Assembly: GCA_964474655.1 (NCBI GenBank)
Contig: CAYYTU010000006.1
Coordinates: forward strand, 22,615 to 86,614
Direction: 5' to 3'
Source: CAYYTU01 sp964474655
Lineage (GTDB): Bacteria; Chloroflexota; Anaerolineae; B4-G1
Length of the DNA stretch: 64,000 nt
Shown: one piece after another, positions 1-6,684 of the stretch
Position numbering within the stretch: the first letter of the stretch is position 1
How the letters are laid out: every line of letters starts with the position of its first letter
Position numbers and translations under genes: made by a program
The notes under the pieces: model-generated
Databases searched by the model: none
The model's input: only the letters and a program-made list of their open reading frames with translations
What the model was told of the DNA's origin: nothing

Positions 1-495
1 CGCATCGCCAACCAATGGACGCAGGAGGAATTGACGCAGGAATCGATCACTTATTTGCGCAAATGCCCCTCCCATATGGAGCAAGATGATTTCTACCTGG
101 CCCACGGCAGCCCACGTGAGCCGGTGTGGGAGTATATCCTCGATACCGCCGTGGCGTATGCCAACTTCGAGCACTTCTCCACCCCTTTCTGTCTGGTAGG
201 CCATACGCATGTGCCGATCGCCTTTGAGTTGGATGAGCAACAACGCTGCAGCGAAGCTCACATCCCCCCTTTCTCCAACCCGTTATCACTGGGGCCTCAA
301 CGCGCGATTCTCAATCCAGGTAGCGTGGGGCAACCACGGGATGGCGATCCCCGAGCCAGCTACGCACTGCTCAATACCGAAAAGATGAACTGGGAGTTCC
401 GGCGCGTCACGTATCCGGTCGAAATCACCCAGGAGCTGATGCGAGCCCGCGACCTCCCACGACGCCTCATCGACCGCCTGGAAGTCGGACGGTAA
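1..495 (+). CDS. Metallophosphoesterase family protein, 3' part (5' end outside window)
   Basis: The reading frame is open from base 1, so the gene begins upstream and only the last 164 residues are seen. The TTG at 31 is an internal codon rather than a convincing start. The visible part carries the C-terminal signatures of calcineurin-like metallophosphoesterases: a GHTHVP motif (metal-binding histidines, around base 200) and an LNPGSVGQPRDGDPRA block (around 310-350), which is typical of the small YfcE/diadenosine-phosphatase-like subgroup. These are Mn/Fe-dependent phosphodiesterases or phosphatases of the cytoplasm. The substrate cannot be told from this fragment. It ends about 95 bases before a lipoprotein gene on the same strand. 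Confidence 0.85.
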   Translation, partial: RIANQWTQEELTQESITYLRKCPSHMEQDDFYLAHGSPREPVWEYILDTAVAYANFEHFSTPFCLVGHTHVPIAFELDEQQRCSEAHIPPFSNPLSLGPQRAILNPGSVGQPRDGDPRASYALLNTEKMNWEFRRVTYPVEITQELMRARDLPRRLIDRLEVGR

Positions 496-589
496 GAGGA
501 ACAAAAGACCGATTTTCGACGTCTAAAGGATGACGACGTGATTTAGCTACTTTACTCAATACTCGAAAATCCTAATCAGGAGGAGAGCG

Positions 590-1504
590 ATGGAGAAGAG
601 GTTCATTTATACCATCAGCTTTGTGCTGATGTTGGTCATAGCAACCGGCTGCAGCACAGCACCCCAGCTGGGGGCAGAGGATAAAGCAGAAGCTCCGATG
701 GAGATGGAGGCCCCCGTTGCTAGCGAATCCGAGGCAGAAGCAGGTGAAGCGGCCGGACGAGCCGCCGATCGGGCCGACATCGAACGTCTCATCATCCGCA
801 ACGCCTCACTGGACATCGTGGTCTCGGATACCGAAGGGGCCGTCGACGAGATCAAGATGCTGGTAAACCAGCTGGACGGCTACATCGTCGAATCGAACGT
901 GAACAAGTTCCAGGAAGGGCTCCGCGCCAACCTGCGGATTCGCGTGCCCGCCGAGAAACTCGACCAGGCGCTGGAACAGATCCGCGATCTGTCCATCGAC
1001 GTGGAGCGCGAGTCCATCTCCGGACAGGACGTGACCGAGGAGTACGTCGATCTCCAATCACGCCTGCGCTATCTGGAGGCGACCGAGGAGCGCCTGCTAG
1101 AGTTCCTGGAGGATGCCGAGGATACCGAGGCCGCCCTCTCTGTCTACAGCAAACTCCAGAACATCCAGTCCGATATTGAACAGGTCAAAGGTCGAATGGA
1201 GTACCTCAAACGGTCCGCAGCGATGGCCACCATCAGCCTGAATATCACCCCCGACGAGCTGGCCCAGCCGATCCAGGTCGGCGGCTGGCACCCAGAAGGG
1301 ACGTTACGCGATGCCTTCGAATCATTGATCCGGGTGTTGCAGTTCATAGTCGATGCCCTGATCGTAATCGTAGTGCTTGTCATGCCCGTCCTGCTCATCA
1401 TCACCTTGCCCCTGGTAGGGCTGTACTTGCTGGTCCGGGCCTTCATCCGGCGGCGCCGATCGCGCAAGGAACGAAACGAGGAGCAAAACGAAGAAGAGGC
1501 GTAA
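590..1504 (+). CDS. DUF4349 domain lipoprotein
   Basis: 304 residues. The N-terminus is a lipoprotein signal peptide with a lipobox ending in IATGC (Cys21). An acidic Ala/Glu-rich linker follows (about 22-60), then a DUF4349-type domain (about 63-220) with RNASLDIVV near its start, a predicted coiled coil around residues 155-205, and a C-terminal transmembrane helix (about 250-283) followed by a basic Arg/Lys tail. The protein is thus held at the membrane at both ends, with the coiled-coil domain outside. DUF4349 proteins have no established function. The start is supported by a strong ribosome site (AGGAGGAG, 7 bases upstream). An inverted repeat (GATTTTCGA at 511 and TCGAAAATC near 563) lies in the preceding gap. 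Confidence 0.85.
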   Translation: MEKRFIYTISFVLMLVIATGCSTAPQLGAEDKAEAPMEMEAPVASESEAEAGEAAGRAADRADIERLIIRNASLDIVVSDTEGAVDEIKMLVNQLDGYIVESNVNKFQEGLRANLRIRVPAEKLDQALEQIRDLSIDVERESISGQDVTEEYVDLQSRLRYLEATEERLLEFLEDAEDTEAALSVYSKLQNIQSDIEQVKGRMEYLKRSAAMATISLNITPDELAQPIQVGGWHPEGTLRDAFESLIRVLQFIVDALIVIVVLVMPVLLIITLPLVGLYLLVRAFIRRRRSRKERNEEQNEEEA

Positions 1505-1581
1505 TCAACCACGCCCGACCATCAACGCGCTGTTCAACCAACTCACCCTTCGTCAAACAACCAGCTGGATGGAGTGAGCAG

Positions 1582-2838
1582 ATGCAACTCTACAACACCC
1601 TTTCCCATCGCACTGAGGACCTCACCTCGCGACAAGGTCCCATCACCGTCTACGTCTGCGGCATCACCCCCTACGATACCACGCACCTGGGCCACGCCTT
1701 CACCTACGCCAGCCTCGACGTCCTGATCCGCTACCTGACGTTTCGCGGCTACGAGGTGCGCTACGTCCAGAACGTCACCGACATCGACGACGACATCCTG
1801 CGTGAGGCGAAGGAGATCGGGGAACCGTGGAAGGCCCTGGGAAATCGCTGGACTGCTCACTTCATCCGCGATATGAAGGCACTCAACGTCCGCCCGCCCG
1901 ATGAACTCCCCCGCGCCACCGAGACCATCCCCCAGATCATCCAAGTGGTGGAGCAGCTGCTGGAAGCCGGCCTGGCCTACGAATCCGGCGGCAGCGTCTA
2001 CTTCCACCTCCAAGGCTGGCCCGAATACGGCAAGCTCAGCCGCCTCTCTTACGACGAGATGTTGCCCATCGCCAACGAGCGCGGCAACGACCCCGATGAT
2101 CCCCACAAGCGCGATCCGCTCGATTTCGTGTTATGGCAGGCGCAAAAACCAGGCGAACCGGCATGGGAAAGCCCGTGGGGGGCGGGCCGCCCCGGCTGGC
2201 ACATCGAATGCTCCACGATGGCGATTCACCATCTGGGCTACCCGGTCGATATTCACGGCGGCGGAGCCGATCTCACCTTCCCGCACCACGAGAGCGAGAT
2301 TGCCCAGGCCGAAGGCGCCACGGGCGAGCGCCCTTTCGTCCGCTTCTGGGTCCACACCGCGATGGTACGCCACGAAGGAGAGAAGATGAGCAAATCGCTG
2401 GGCAATCTGGTGATGGTGAGCGACTTGCTGGAGACCCAATCACCGGACGCCATCCGGCTCTACCTGGCCTCCCATCATTACCGCGAGCCGTGGGAGCACG
2501 ATCAGGACGATCTGGAACAAGCGGAGCAGCTGGCCCAGACGCTGCGCGAGGCCGTCATGGACGAGGGCGGCCCAGAGGAGGCGCTCGATCCGTCGGCAGC
2601 ACGGGAGGCCTTCGGCGCAGCGATGGACGACGATCTCAATACGCCTCGCGCTGTAGCCAAGCTGGAGCAACTGGCCAAGGCGATCCTGAACGGTGTCCGC
2701 GCCGGACGGGATGTTCAGACGGCCAGGGAGGCGTTGCGCACGATGGGCCGCGTCCTTGGGCTGCGGCTCGACGCCGAATGGCCGGAAGCACACGTCATCG
2801 CGGCCTGGGACCGCTACTGGCAAGATTTCGTCACCTGA
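1582..2838 (+). CDS. Cysteine ligase of the CysRS/MshC family, MshC-like
   Basis: 418 residues of a class I aminoacyl-tRNA-synthetase fold that activates cysteine with ATP. Visible motifs are Cys26 in YVCGITPYD, HLGH (35-38), HIEC near 210, HHE near 235-237 (the zinc/cysteine site), and KMSKS near 269. Several details match MshC (cysteine:glucosaminyl-inositol ligase of mycothiol synthesis) better than CysRS: GITPYDTTHLGHA instead of GPTVYDxxHIGHA, the KRDPLDFVLW and GRPGWHIEC blocks, and a short C-terminus that lacks the anticodon-binding tail, giving 418 residues against about 460 for CysRS. An MshA-like glycosyltransferase lies 0.9 kb downstream. It could instead be a divergent or truncated CysRS paralogue; a search for a second cysS elsewhere in the genome would discriminate. 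A GGAG ribosome site precedes the ATG. Confidence 0.75.
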   Translation: MQLYNTLSHRTEDLTSRQGPITVYVCGITPYDTTHLGHAFTYASLDVLIRYLTFRGYEVRYVQNVTDIDDDILREAKEIGEPWKALGNRWTAHFIRDMKALNVRPPDELPRATETIPQIIQVVEQLLEAGLAYESGGSVYFHLQGWPEYGKLSRLSYDEMLPIANERGNDPDDPHKRDPLDFVLWQAQKPGEPAWESPWGAGRPGWHIECSTMAIHHLGYPVDIHGGGADLTFPHHESEIAQAEGATGERPFVRFWVHTAMVRHEGEKMSKSLGNLVMVSDLLETQSPDAIRLYLASHHYREPWEHDQDDLEQAEQLAQTLREAVMDEGGPEEALDPSAAREAFGAAMDDDLNTPRAVAKLEQLAKAILNGVRAGRDVQTAREALRTMGRVLGLRLDAEWPEAHVIAAWDRYWQDFVT

Positions 2839-2848
2839 TGCGCGTTCC

Positions 2849-3298
2849 TCACACCGCGTCGCTCTCACGCTTCGAGAGGTAATGGATGCCGGAGTCAATC
2901 TCGACGTAGCCCACTTTCTGGAACAGCGCCAGCGAGGCGGGGTTGTCGCTTTCGACCAGGGCCGCGATGATGCGCATTCCCTGGTCGCGCAGCACAGTCT
3001 CGGCCGCCGCGATCAACCGCGCGCCGTAGCCCCGCCGGCGATAGTCGGGGTCGACGACCAGGCGATTGATCCAGCCCTTGCGGCTATCGTGCGTGGCGAC
3101 CACCGCGCCGACCAGTTGCTCCTCCACCGTCAGGCCCAGGATCGTCTCCACGCCGCTTGCGAGCTGGCGGGCGATGGCGGTCCGGCTGTCGCGCCCGCGC
3201 GGCTTAAGCGAATGTAAGCCCGCCCGCTTCCAGAGCGCCATCAGATCGTCGTAATCGTCCACGTCGAGCCGCCGTATCGTTTCTCGTCTCTCCTCCAA
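2849..3298 (-). CDS. GNAT-family N-acetyltransferase
   Basis: 149 residues, a single GNAT domain. The acetyl-CoA-binding motif A is clear as VDPDYRRRGYGARLI (about 90-104, the R/Q-x-x-G-x-G/A pattern), followed by the late motif NPASLALFQKVGY, which is typical of this fold. It transfers an acetyl group from acetyl-CoA to an amine; the substrate is not evident. The gene is convergent with the MshC-like gene, with only 10 bases between their ends. Mycothiol synthase MshD is a double GNAT of about 300 residues, so this single-domain protein is not a canonical MshD. The location between MshC-like and MshA-like genes is the only reason to connect it to thiol synthesis. Confidence 0.85.
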   Translation of the reverse strand: MEERRETIRRLDVDDYDDLMALWKRAGLHSLKPRGRDSRTAIARQLASGVETILGLTVEEQLVGAVVATHDSRKGWINRLVVDPDYRRRGYGARLIAAAETVLRDQGMRIIAALVESDNPASLALFQKVGYVEIDSGIHYLSKRESDAV

Positions 3299-3346
3299 AA
3301 TGGTATCCTCCTGAATTGCCGCACTTGAACGTCAAAACGCATTACT

Positions 3347-3437
3347 GTTACACAGAGCTACACGAAGGAGGCGCAGAGGCCCTCAGAGTGCTTTTCTTTG
3401 TGTTTCTCTGTGTCTTCTCTGTGCATCTCCGTGTAAC
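3347..3437. repeat. 91-bp hairpin element with GTTACAC ends
   Basis: GTTACAC at 3347-3353 is the inverse complement of GTGTAAC at 3431-3437. Inner segments rich in CAGAG/CTCTG also pair imperfectly, so the whole unit can fold into one long hairpin. The same CAGAG/CTCTG style is seen inside the 163-bp element at 17392-17554. Confidence 0.6.
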
Positions 3438-3549
3438 AAGCGGGCCGGTGTGTGGCTTTTACCTCAATGCGCCAAAATCCATTAGCGTGGGATTTCGAAG
3501 CAGGTCGCCCAGCAGAATGTCCTCAAGGCCGCAGAGCAGGCTTAGGGGT

Positions 3550-3645
3550 GAACAAGGCAAACGAAGCTGGGGTTGATACGCTCGATAAACGTGACTATGA
3601 GCAATCTAATGCGTCCAGGCTACCCTGGAATCGCTTCGTTTGCCC
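3550..3645 (+). repeat. MITE-like element, family D copy 1
   Basis: A 96-bp segment that recurs, inverted, at 31786-31881 with the same length and about 82 of 96 positions identical by hand alignment. Its ends form a perfect 12-bp inverted repeat, GGCAAACGAAGC (3556-3567) against GCTTCGTTTGCC (3633-3644). Similarity continues more weakly to the left, to about 3498. No ORF of its own. Confidence 0.75.
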
Positions 3646-3681
3646 AGCGTCCCGCGGGCTTTCCTGTCGCGTCGAGTATAG

Positions 3682-3687
3682 TATAAT
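3682..3687 (+). promoter_or_regulatory. -10 box (TATAAT) of the MshA-like gene
   Basis: A perfect TATAAT lies 11 bases before the ATG at 3699. A weak -35 (TTTCCT, 3660-3665) sits 16 bases upstream. Transcription would start only about 5 bases before the start codon, and no ribosome-binding site is visible, so the message is probably leaderless or nearly so. Confidence 0.55.
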
Positions 3688-3698
3688 GCCTCCGGCCT

Positions 3699-4961
3699 AT
3701 GATGAAAAATACCCCTCACGCCAACGGATTTCGCATCGCAATGCTGAGCGTCCATACCTGTCCACTGGCCACACTGGGAGGCAAGCAGACCGGTGGGATG
3801 AATGTCTACGTGCGGGACCTATCGCGCGAGATGGCCCGCCGTGGACATCACATCGACGTCTACACCCGTTCGCAGAACCCAGAGATCCCGCGCATCAGCC
3901 AGAAGATCGGCCACGGCGCGCGGGTGATTCATCTCCCGGCCGGCCCCGAACGACCGTACGACAAGCACTGCGTCTACGACCATCTGCTGGAGTTCGTGGA
4001 GGGTATCTTCGCTCAAGCGGAGACCGACGGTATCCGTTACGACCTCTTGCACAGCCACTACTGGCTTTCCGGCGCGGCGGCGCACGCGTTGCAACAGCGT
4101 TGGGATGCGCCGATTCTGCACATGTTCCACACGCTGGGCCGGATGAAGAACGAGGTGGCGCAGCGACCGGAGGAGCGTGAGACCAGCCGACGCATTGCGG
4201 TCGAAGAGGAAATCGTCCAGTTTGCCGACGCGCTGATCGCCGCCACGCCGCTGGAACAAGAGCAATTAGAAGAGCTCTACGGCGCGCCGAGGGAGCGCAT
4301 CCGGGTCATCTCGCCCGGCGTCGATACCGCACGCTTCCACCCCATCCCGGTCGATCACGCCAAGAAGCGCATCGGCATCTGCCCAGACACGCGTATGATT
4401 CTGTTCGTCGGACGCATCGAGCCGCTCAAGGGCATCGATCAGCTGCTGAGGGCCATCGTTCGGGTGGTGGAGCGGCATCCCGAGCTGCGCGAAGGGCTCT
4501 GCGTGCCGATCATAGGCGGCGATCCCAATCAGATCCACGAAGACGACGAGATGGTCCGTCTCCAGGCCCTACGAGAGAAGCTGGGCATTGAGGATGTGGT
4601 CACCTTCCTGGGCTCCAGGGATCAAGACACGCTGCAGTATTACTATTCGGCGGCCGAGATGGTAGTGATGCCTTCGGATTATGAGAGCTTCGGGATGGTG
4701 GCGCTGGAGGCGATGGCCTGCGGCACGCCCGTGATCGCCTCTGACGTGGGCGGGCTGGCCTTCCTGGTGCGCGATGGACGCACCGGCTTCCGCGTGCCGG
4801 CCCGCGATACCGAGTCACTGGTCGAGAAGATCACGCTGCTGCTGACCGACGAGCTGCGCCGACGCCGCATTGGCCAGCGCGCGGCCTGCTGGGCCGAATC
4901 CTACGCCTGGTCCACCATCGCCGACCGCATCGAGGGAGTGTATGCTGAGCTGGTCGCGTGA
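3699..4961 (+). CDS. GT4 glycosyltransferase, MshA/sucrose-synthase-like
   Basis: 420 residues with a GT-B fold. The N-terminal domain shows VHTCPLATLGGKQTGGMNVY (about 18-37), the GGMNVY signature shared by MshA and sucrose(-phosphate) synthases, then HSHYWLSGAAAH (about 117-128). The C-terminal domain has ILFVGRIEPLKGID and the retaining-GT motif ESFGMVALEAMACGTPV (E-x7-E). MshA joins N-acetylglucosamine to inositol-phosphate as the first step of mycothiol synthesis; related enzymes make sucrose phosphate or other glycosides, so the acceptor is uncertain. The MshC-like ligase is two genes upstream on the same strand. The -10 box is only 11 bases from the ATG; a second in-frame ATG directly follows the first. 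Confidence 0.8.
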   Translation: MMKNTPHANGFRIAMLSVHTCPLATLGGKQTGGMNVYVRDLSREMARRGHHIDVYTRSQNPEIPRISQKIGHGARVIHLPAGPERPYDKHCVYDHLLEFVEGIFAQAETDGIRYDLLHSHYWLSGAAAHALQQRWDAPILHMFHTLGRMKNEVAQRPEERETSRRIAVEEEIVQFADALIAATPLEQEQLEELYGAPRERIRVISPGVDTARFHPIPVDHAKKRIGICPDTRMILFVGRIEPLKGIDQLLRAIVRVVERHPELREGLCVPIIGGDPNQIHEDDEMVRLQALREKLGIEDVVTFLGSRDQDTLQYYYSAAEMVVMPSDYESFGMVALEAMACGTPVIASDVGGLAFLVRDGRTGFRVPARDTESLVEKITLLLTDELRRRRIGQRAACWAESYAWSTIADRIEGVYAELVA

Positions 4962-5172
4962 GCTAGAGACGCTTTATTTCAGCCAGTAATGGCGGGTAGG
5001 CTGCTTCATTGTTTCTACGACCGAGGATTACTTTCGGAGCGAGTCCCTCTTCCCCTGCCAGCTTCTTGGTGCTCGCCGCCGCCAACCCACCCTACATCCC
5101 TCAACGACTGATCGTTTTTGATTGTCAAGTTCGGTAATTGGCCCATCCAAGTCGTTTCCGCTTTGCTCGGCT

Positions 5173-5240
5173 TGGATCGCCAGATCCAGGCCAAAAACAG
5201 GTGCATTTTGTCTTGCTAAGCCGCTGGATCTGGCGATCCA
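5173..5240. repeat. Inverted-repeat pair, 17-bp arms
   Basis: Arms at 5173-5189 and 5224-5240 are perfect inverse complements (TGGATCGCCAGATCCAG against CTGGATCTGGCGATCCA) with a 34-bp spacer. Each arm is itself partly palindromic (GGATC...GATCC). The same core recurs at 5787-5863. Confidence 0.8.
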
Positions 5241-5786
5241 GCAGGAGCGGGTGCGGGAGGGCTATTACTGGTTTTGATGGTCAAAAATCGTTAGGGCAGG
5301 TTGGCCGCGGTTCATCCCGCCACTCTCCCGATCCGGTCATCTTCCCCTCAACCCTTTGGGCTCTCACATCGGATAACTGTAGCGGTCTACCTGCCACCAA
5401 GCTGTGGAGCAATGCTCCGATGAATCCCAGATTGAGAGCGCGAATGGGGGTGAATTCGTCTTTCCAGTGCTTGGTGCCGAACCTTACGTGACGCAAAAAA
5501 CGTGTCAATCTAACGCGCCGAGATTCTGAACCAAGCCTCAGAGGCTGTTTGAAAAATCAGAATTCACGCGGCTAACCTTGCGAAGGCTCCGATTTGACAC
5601 CGATAACAGCAAGGTTTTCAGCAGAAGTAACGGATTTCAAGCATCGAGGTAAAAGTGACACACCGACTTTTCCACTGCTCACAGCCCTCGTCTCAAGGGC
5701 GGCTTATGCAACAAAATATCGCTTTTGAAGCCGTTTATAGCCCTAGTACATAGCGGCGGAAACCCTCCACCGGTTTACGCTCTCTA

Positions 5787-5863
5787 GGGATCGCCAGATC
5801 CCGGCTCTGCGGGACGAAATTTGCCCCCAAGCGGGGAGTTTTGGACGGGGATCTGGCGATCCC
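5787..5863. repeat. Inverted-repeat pair, 16-bp arms (same core as 5173-5240)
   Basis: GGGATCGCCAGATCCC at 5787-5802 and its inverse complement at 5848-5863, spacer 45 bp. The spacer differs from the first copy, so only the arms are conserved. Confidence 0.8.
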
Positions 5864-6030
5864 CTTCGAGCACAAACTGATGGGAAACGTCTGCCGAGCT
5901 GTACCAGGACGCCCCGGGGACGGTGGCTTTGAGCGGGTAGGTGCGACTTTTACCCTAATGCGATTTCAAACACAAGAGTTGCCGCCAAGCCTTCACAAGG
6001 TTCCCCATAACGCATGTTCAAACACGCTCT

Positions 6031-6228
6031 CAAAGCTCCACTGGCTTTTCGCCAAAGCTCCACTGACTTCACACCAAAGCTCCACTGACTTTACACCAAA
6101 GCTCCACTGACTTTTCGCCAAAGCTCCACTGGCTTTTCACCAAAGCTCCACTGACTTTTCACCAAAGCTCCACTGGCTTTTCACCAAAGCTCCACTGACT
6201 TTACACCAGAGCTCCACTGATTTTACAT
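6031..6228 (+). repeat. Tandem array, nine copies of a 22-bp unit
   Basis: Nine contiguous units with consensus CAAAGCTCCACTGACTTTTCAC, each exactly 22 bp. The first 13 bases are nearly invariant; variation is at position 14 (A/G) and in the last 5 bases (TTCGC, TTCAC, TACAC). The last unit is the most diverged (CAGAGC..., GATTTTACAT). There are no spacers, so it is a minisatellite and not a CRISPR. The unit is not a multiple of three and lies outside any credible gene. Confidence 0.9.
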
Positions 6229-6268
6229 CAGCCCTTGCCGACGAATGAATTCGACGGCTAACACGGAA

Positions 6269-6352
6269 AACCCGTTGAAAACGGGTTCTGCACGCCGTTT
6301 CAGTGCGTTTTCAACGCACTTCTCGTAGTAGCCAGCGGTTTCAACCGTTGGC
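6269..6352. repeat. Three consecutive short hairpins
   Basis: AACCCGTT-GAA-AACGGGTT (6269-6287, perfect 8-bp stem), AGTGCGTT-TTC-AACGCACT (6302-6320, perfect 8-bp stem) and GCCAGCGGTT-TC-AACCGTTGGC (6331-6352, 10-bp stem with one G-T pair). All share a GTT...AAC closing end, while the outer stem bases differ with compensation between the arms. Confidence 0.7.
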
Positions 6353-6596
6353 GAGCGAATGGAATCTATTACCGGATTATTTTCTTAAAGTTCATGTAAC
6401 CCCGCCACTGGTGGGATTTACACAAGAAATAGCACGCCCAAGCATCTTCCCGTCTAAGTCGGGGGTTGCAAACCCCCTCTGAGCGGGGGAAACGCTTACA
6501 AAGAAAATAGTGTCCGGGGAGCCAAACTTAGTTTATTTCCTAATGCGCTGTAGTGTTTCGTAGGTGCCAGGCGCCTCTACCGGCTACCTGAAGACA

Positions 6597-6630
6597 AAGA
6601 GACCAGGTTTTGGGCAGAACCCGGTCTCTT
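6597..6630 (-). terminator. Rho-independent terminator after the LTD/PLD gene
   Basis: Read on the minus strand, AAGAGACC...GGTCTCTT forms a stem with further pairing inside (GGGTTCT/AAACCT), followed by TTTGTCTT. It lies 55 bases past the stop codon of the minus-strand gene ending at 6685. Confidence 0.75.
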
Positions 6631-6684
6631 ACTCGGCTGATCGTCTTGTGATCAACACCCAGCGCAGCGAAGCCTCTGACCCGC

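Larger units (their letters stand above)
3299..3698. other. 400-bp intergenic region with two small inverted-repeat elements
   Basis: No gene is supported here. The stretch holds a 91-bp imperfect hairpin element (3347-3437), a MITE-like element of family D (3550-3645), a short block around 3446-3486 that recurs imperfectly at 5630-5670 (inverted) and 5940-5960, and the promoter of the next gene at 3682-3687. ORFs reading through it show no recognisable protein motif and are broken up by the repeats. Confidence 0.7.
4962..6684. other. 1.7-kb gene-free, repeat-dense region
   Basis: No ORF here has a recognisable domain, a ribosome site and an undisturbed frame. It contains two inverted-repeat pairs built on GGATCGCCAGATCC (5173-5240 and 5787-5863), two of three imperfect copies of a CTTTTACCYYAATGC-like block (5630-5670 inverted; 5940-5960; the third is at 3456), nine tandem 22-bp units (6031-6228), three tandem hairpins (6269-6352), a GGGGGTT/AACCCCC hairpin (6461-6477), a small palindrome AGGTGCCAGGCGCCT (about 6562-6576), and the terminator of the next minus-strand gene (6597-6630). 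It resembles a repeat-accumulation site rather than a decayed gene. Confidence 0.65.

Noticed and set aside
3452..4180. 242-residue ORF overlapping the MshA-like gene
   Set aside because: Its first part is repeat sequence and its second part is an out-of-frame reading of the glycosyltransferase.
5138..5491. 117-residue ORF in the repeat-dense region
   Set aside because: It runs through the 5173-5240 inverted repeat, has no ribosome site and no recognisable motif.
6031..6228. CRISPR array
   Set aside because: The 22-bp units are contiguous with no unique spacers, and no cas genes are near. It is a tandem repeat.
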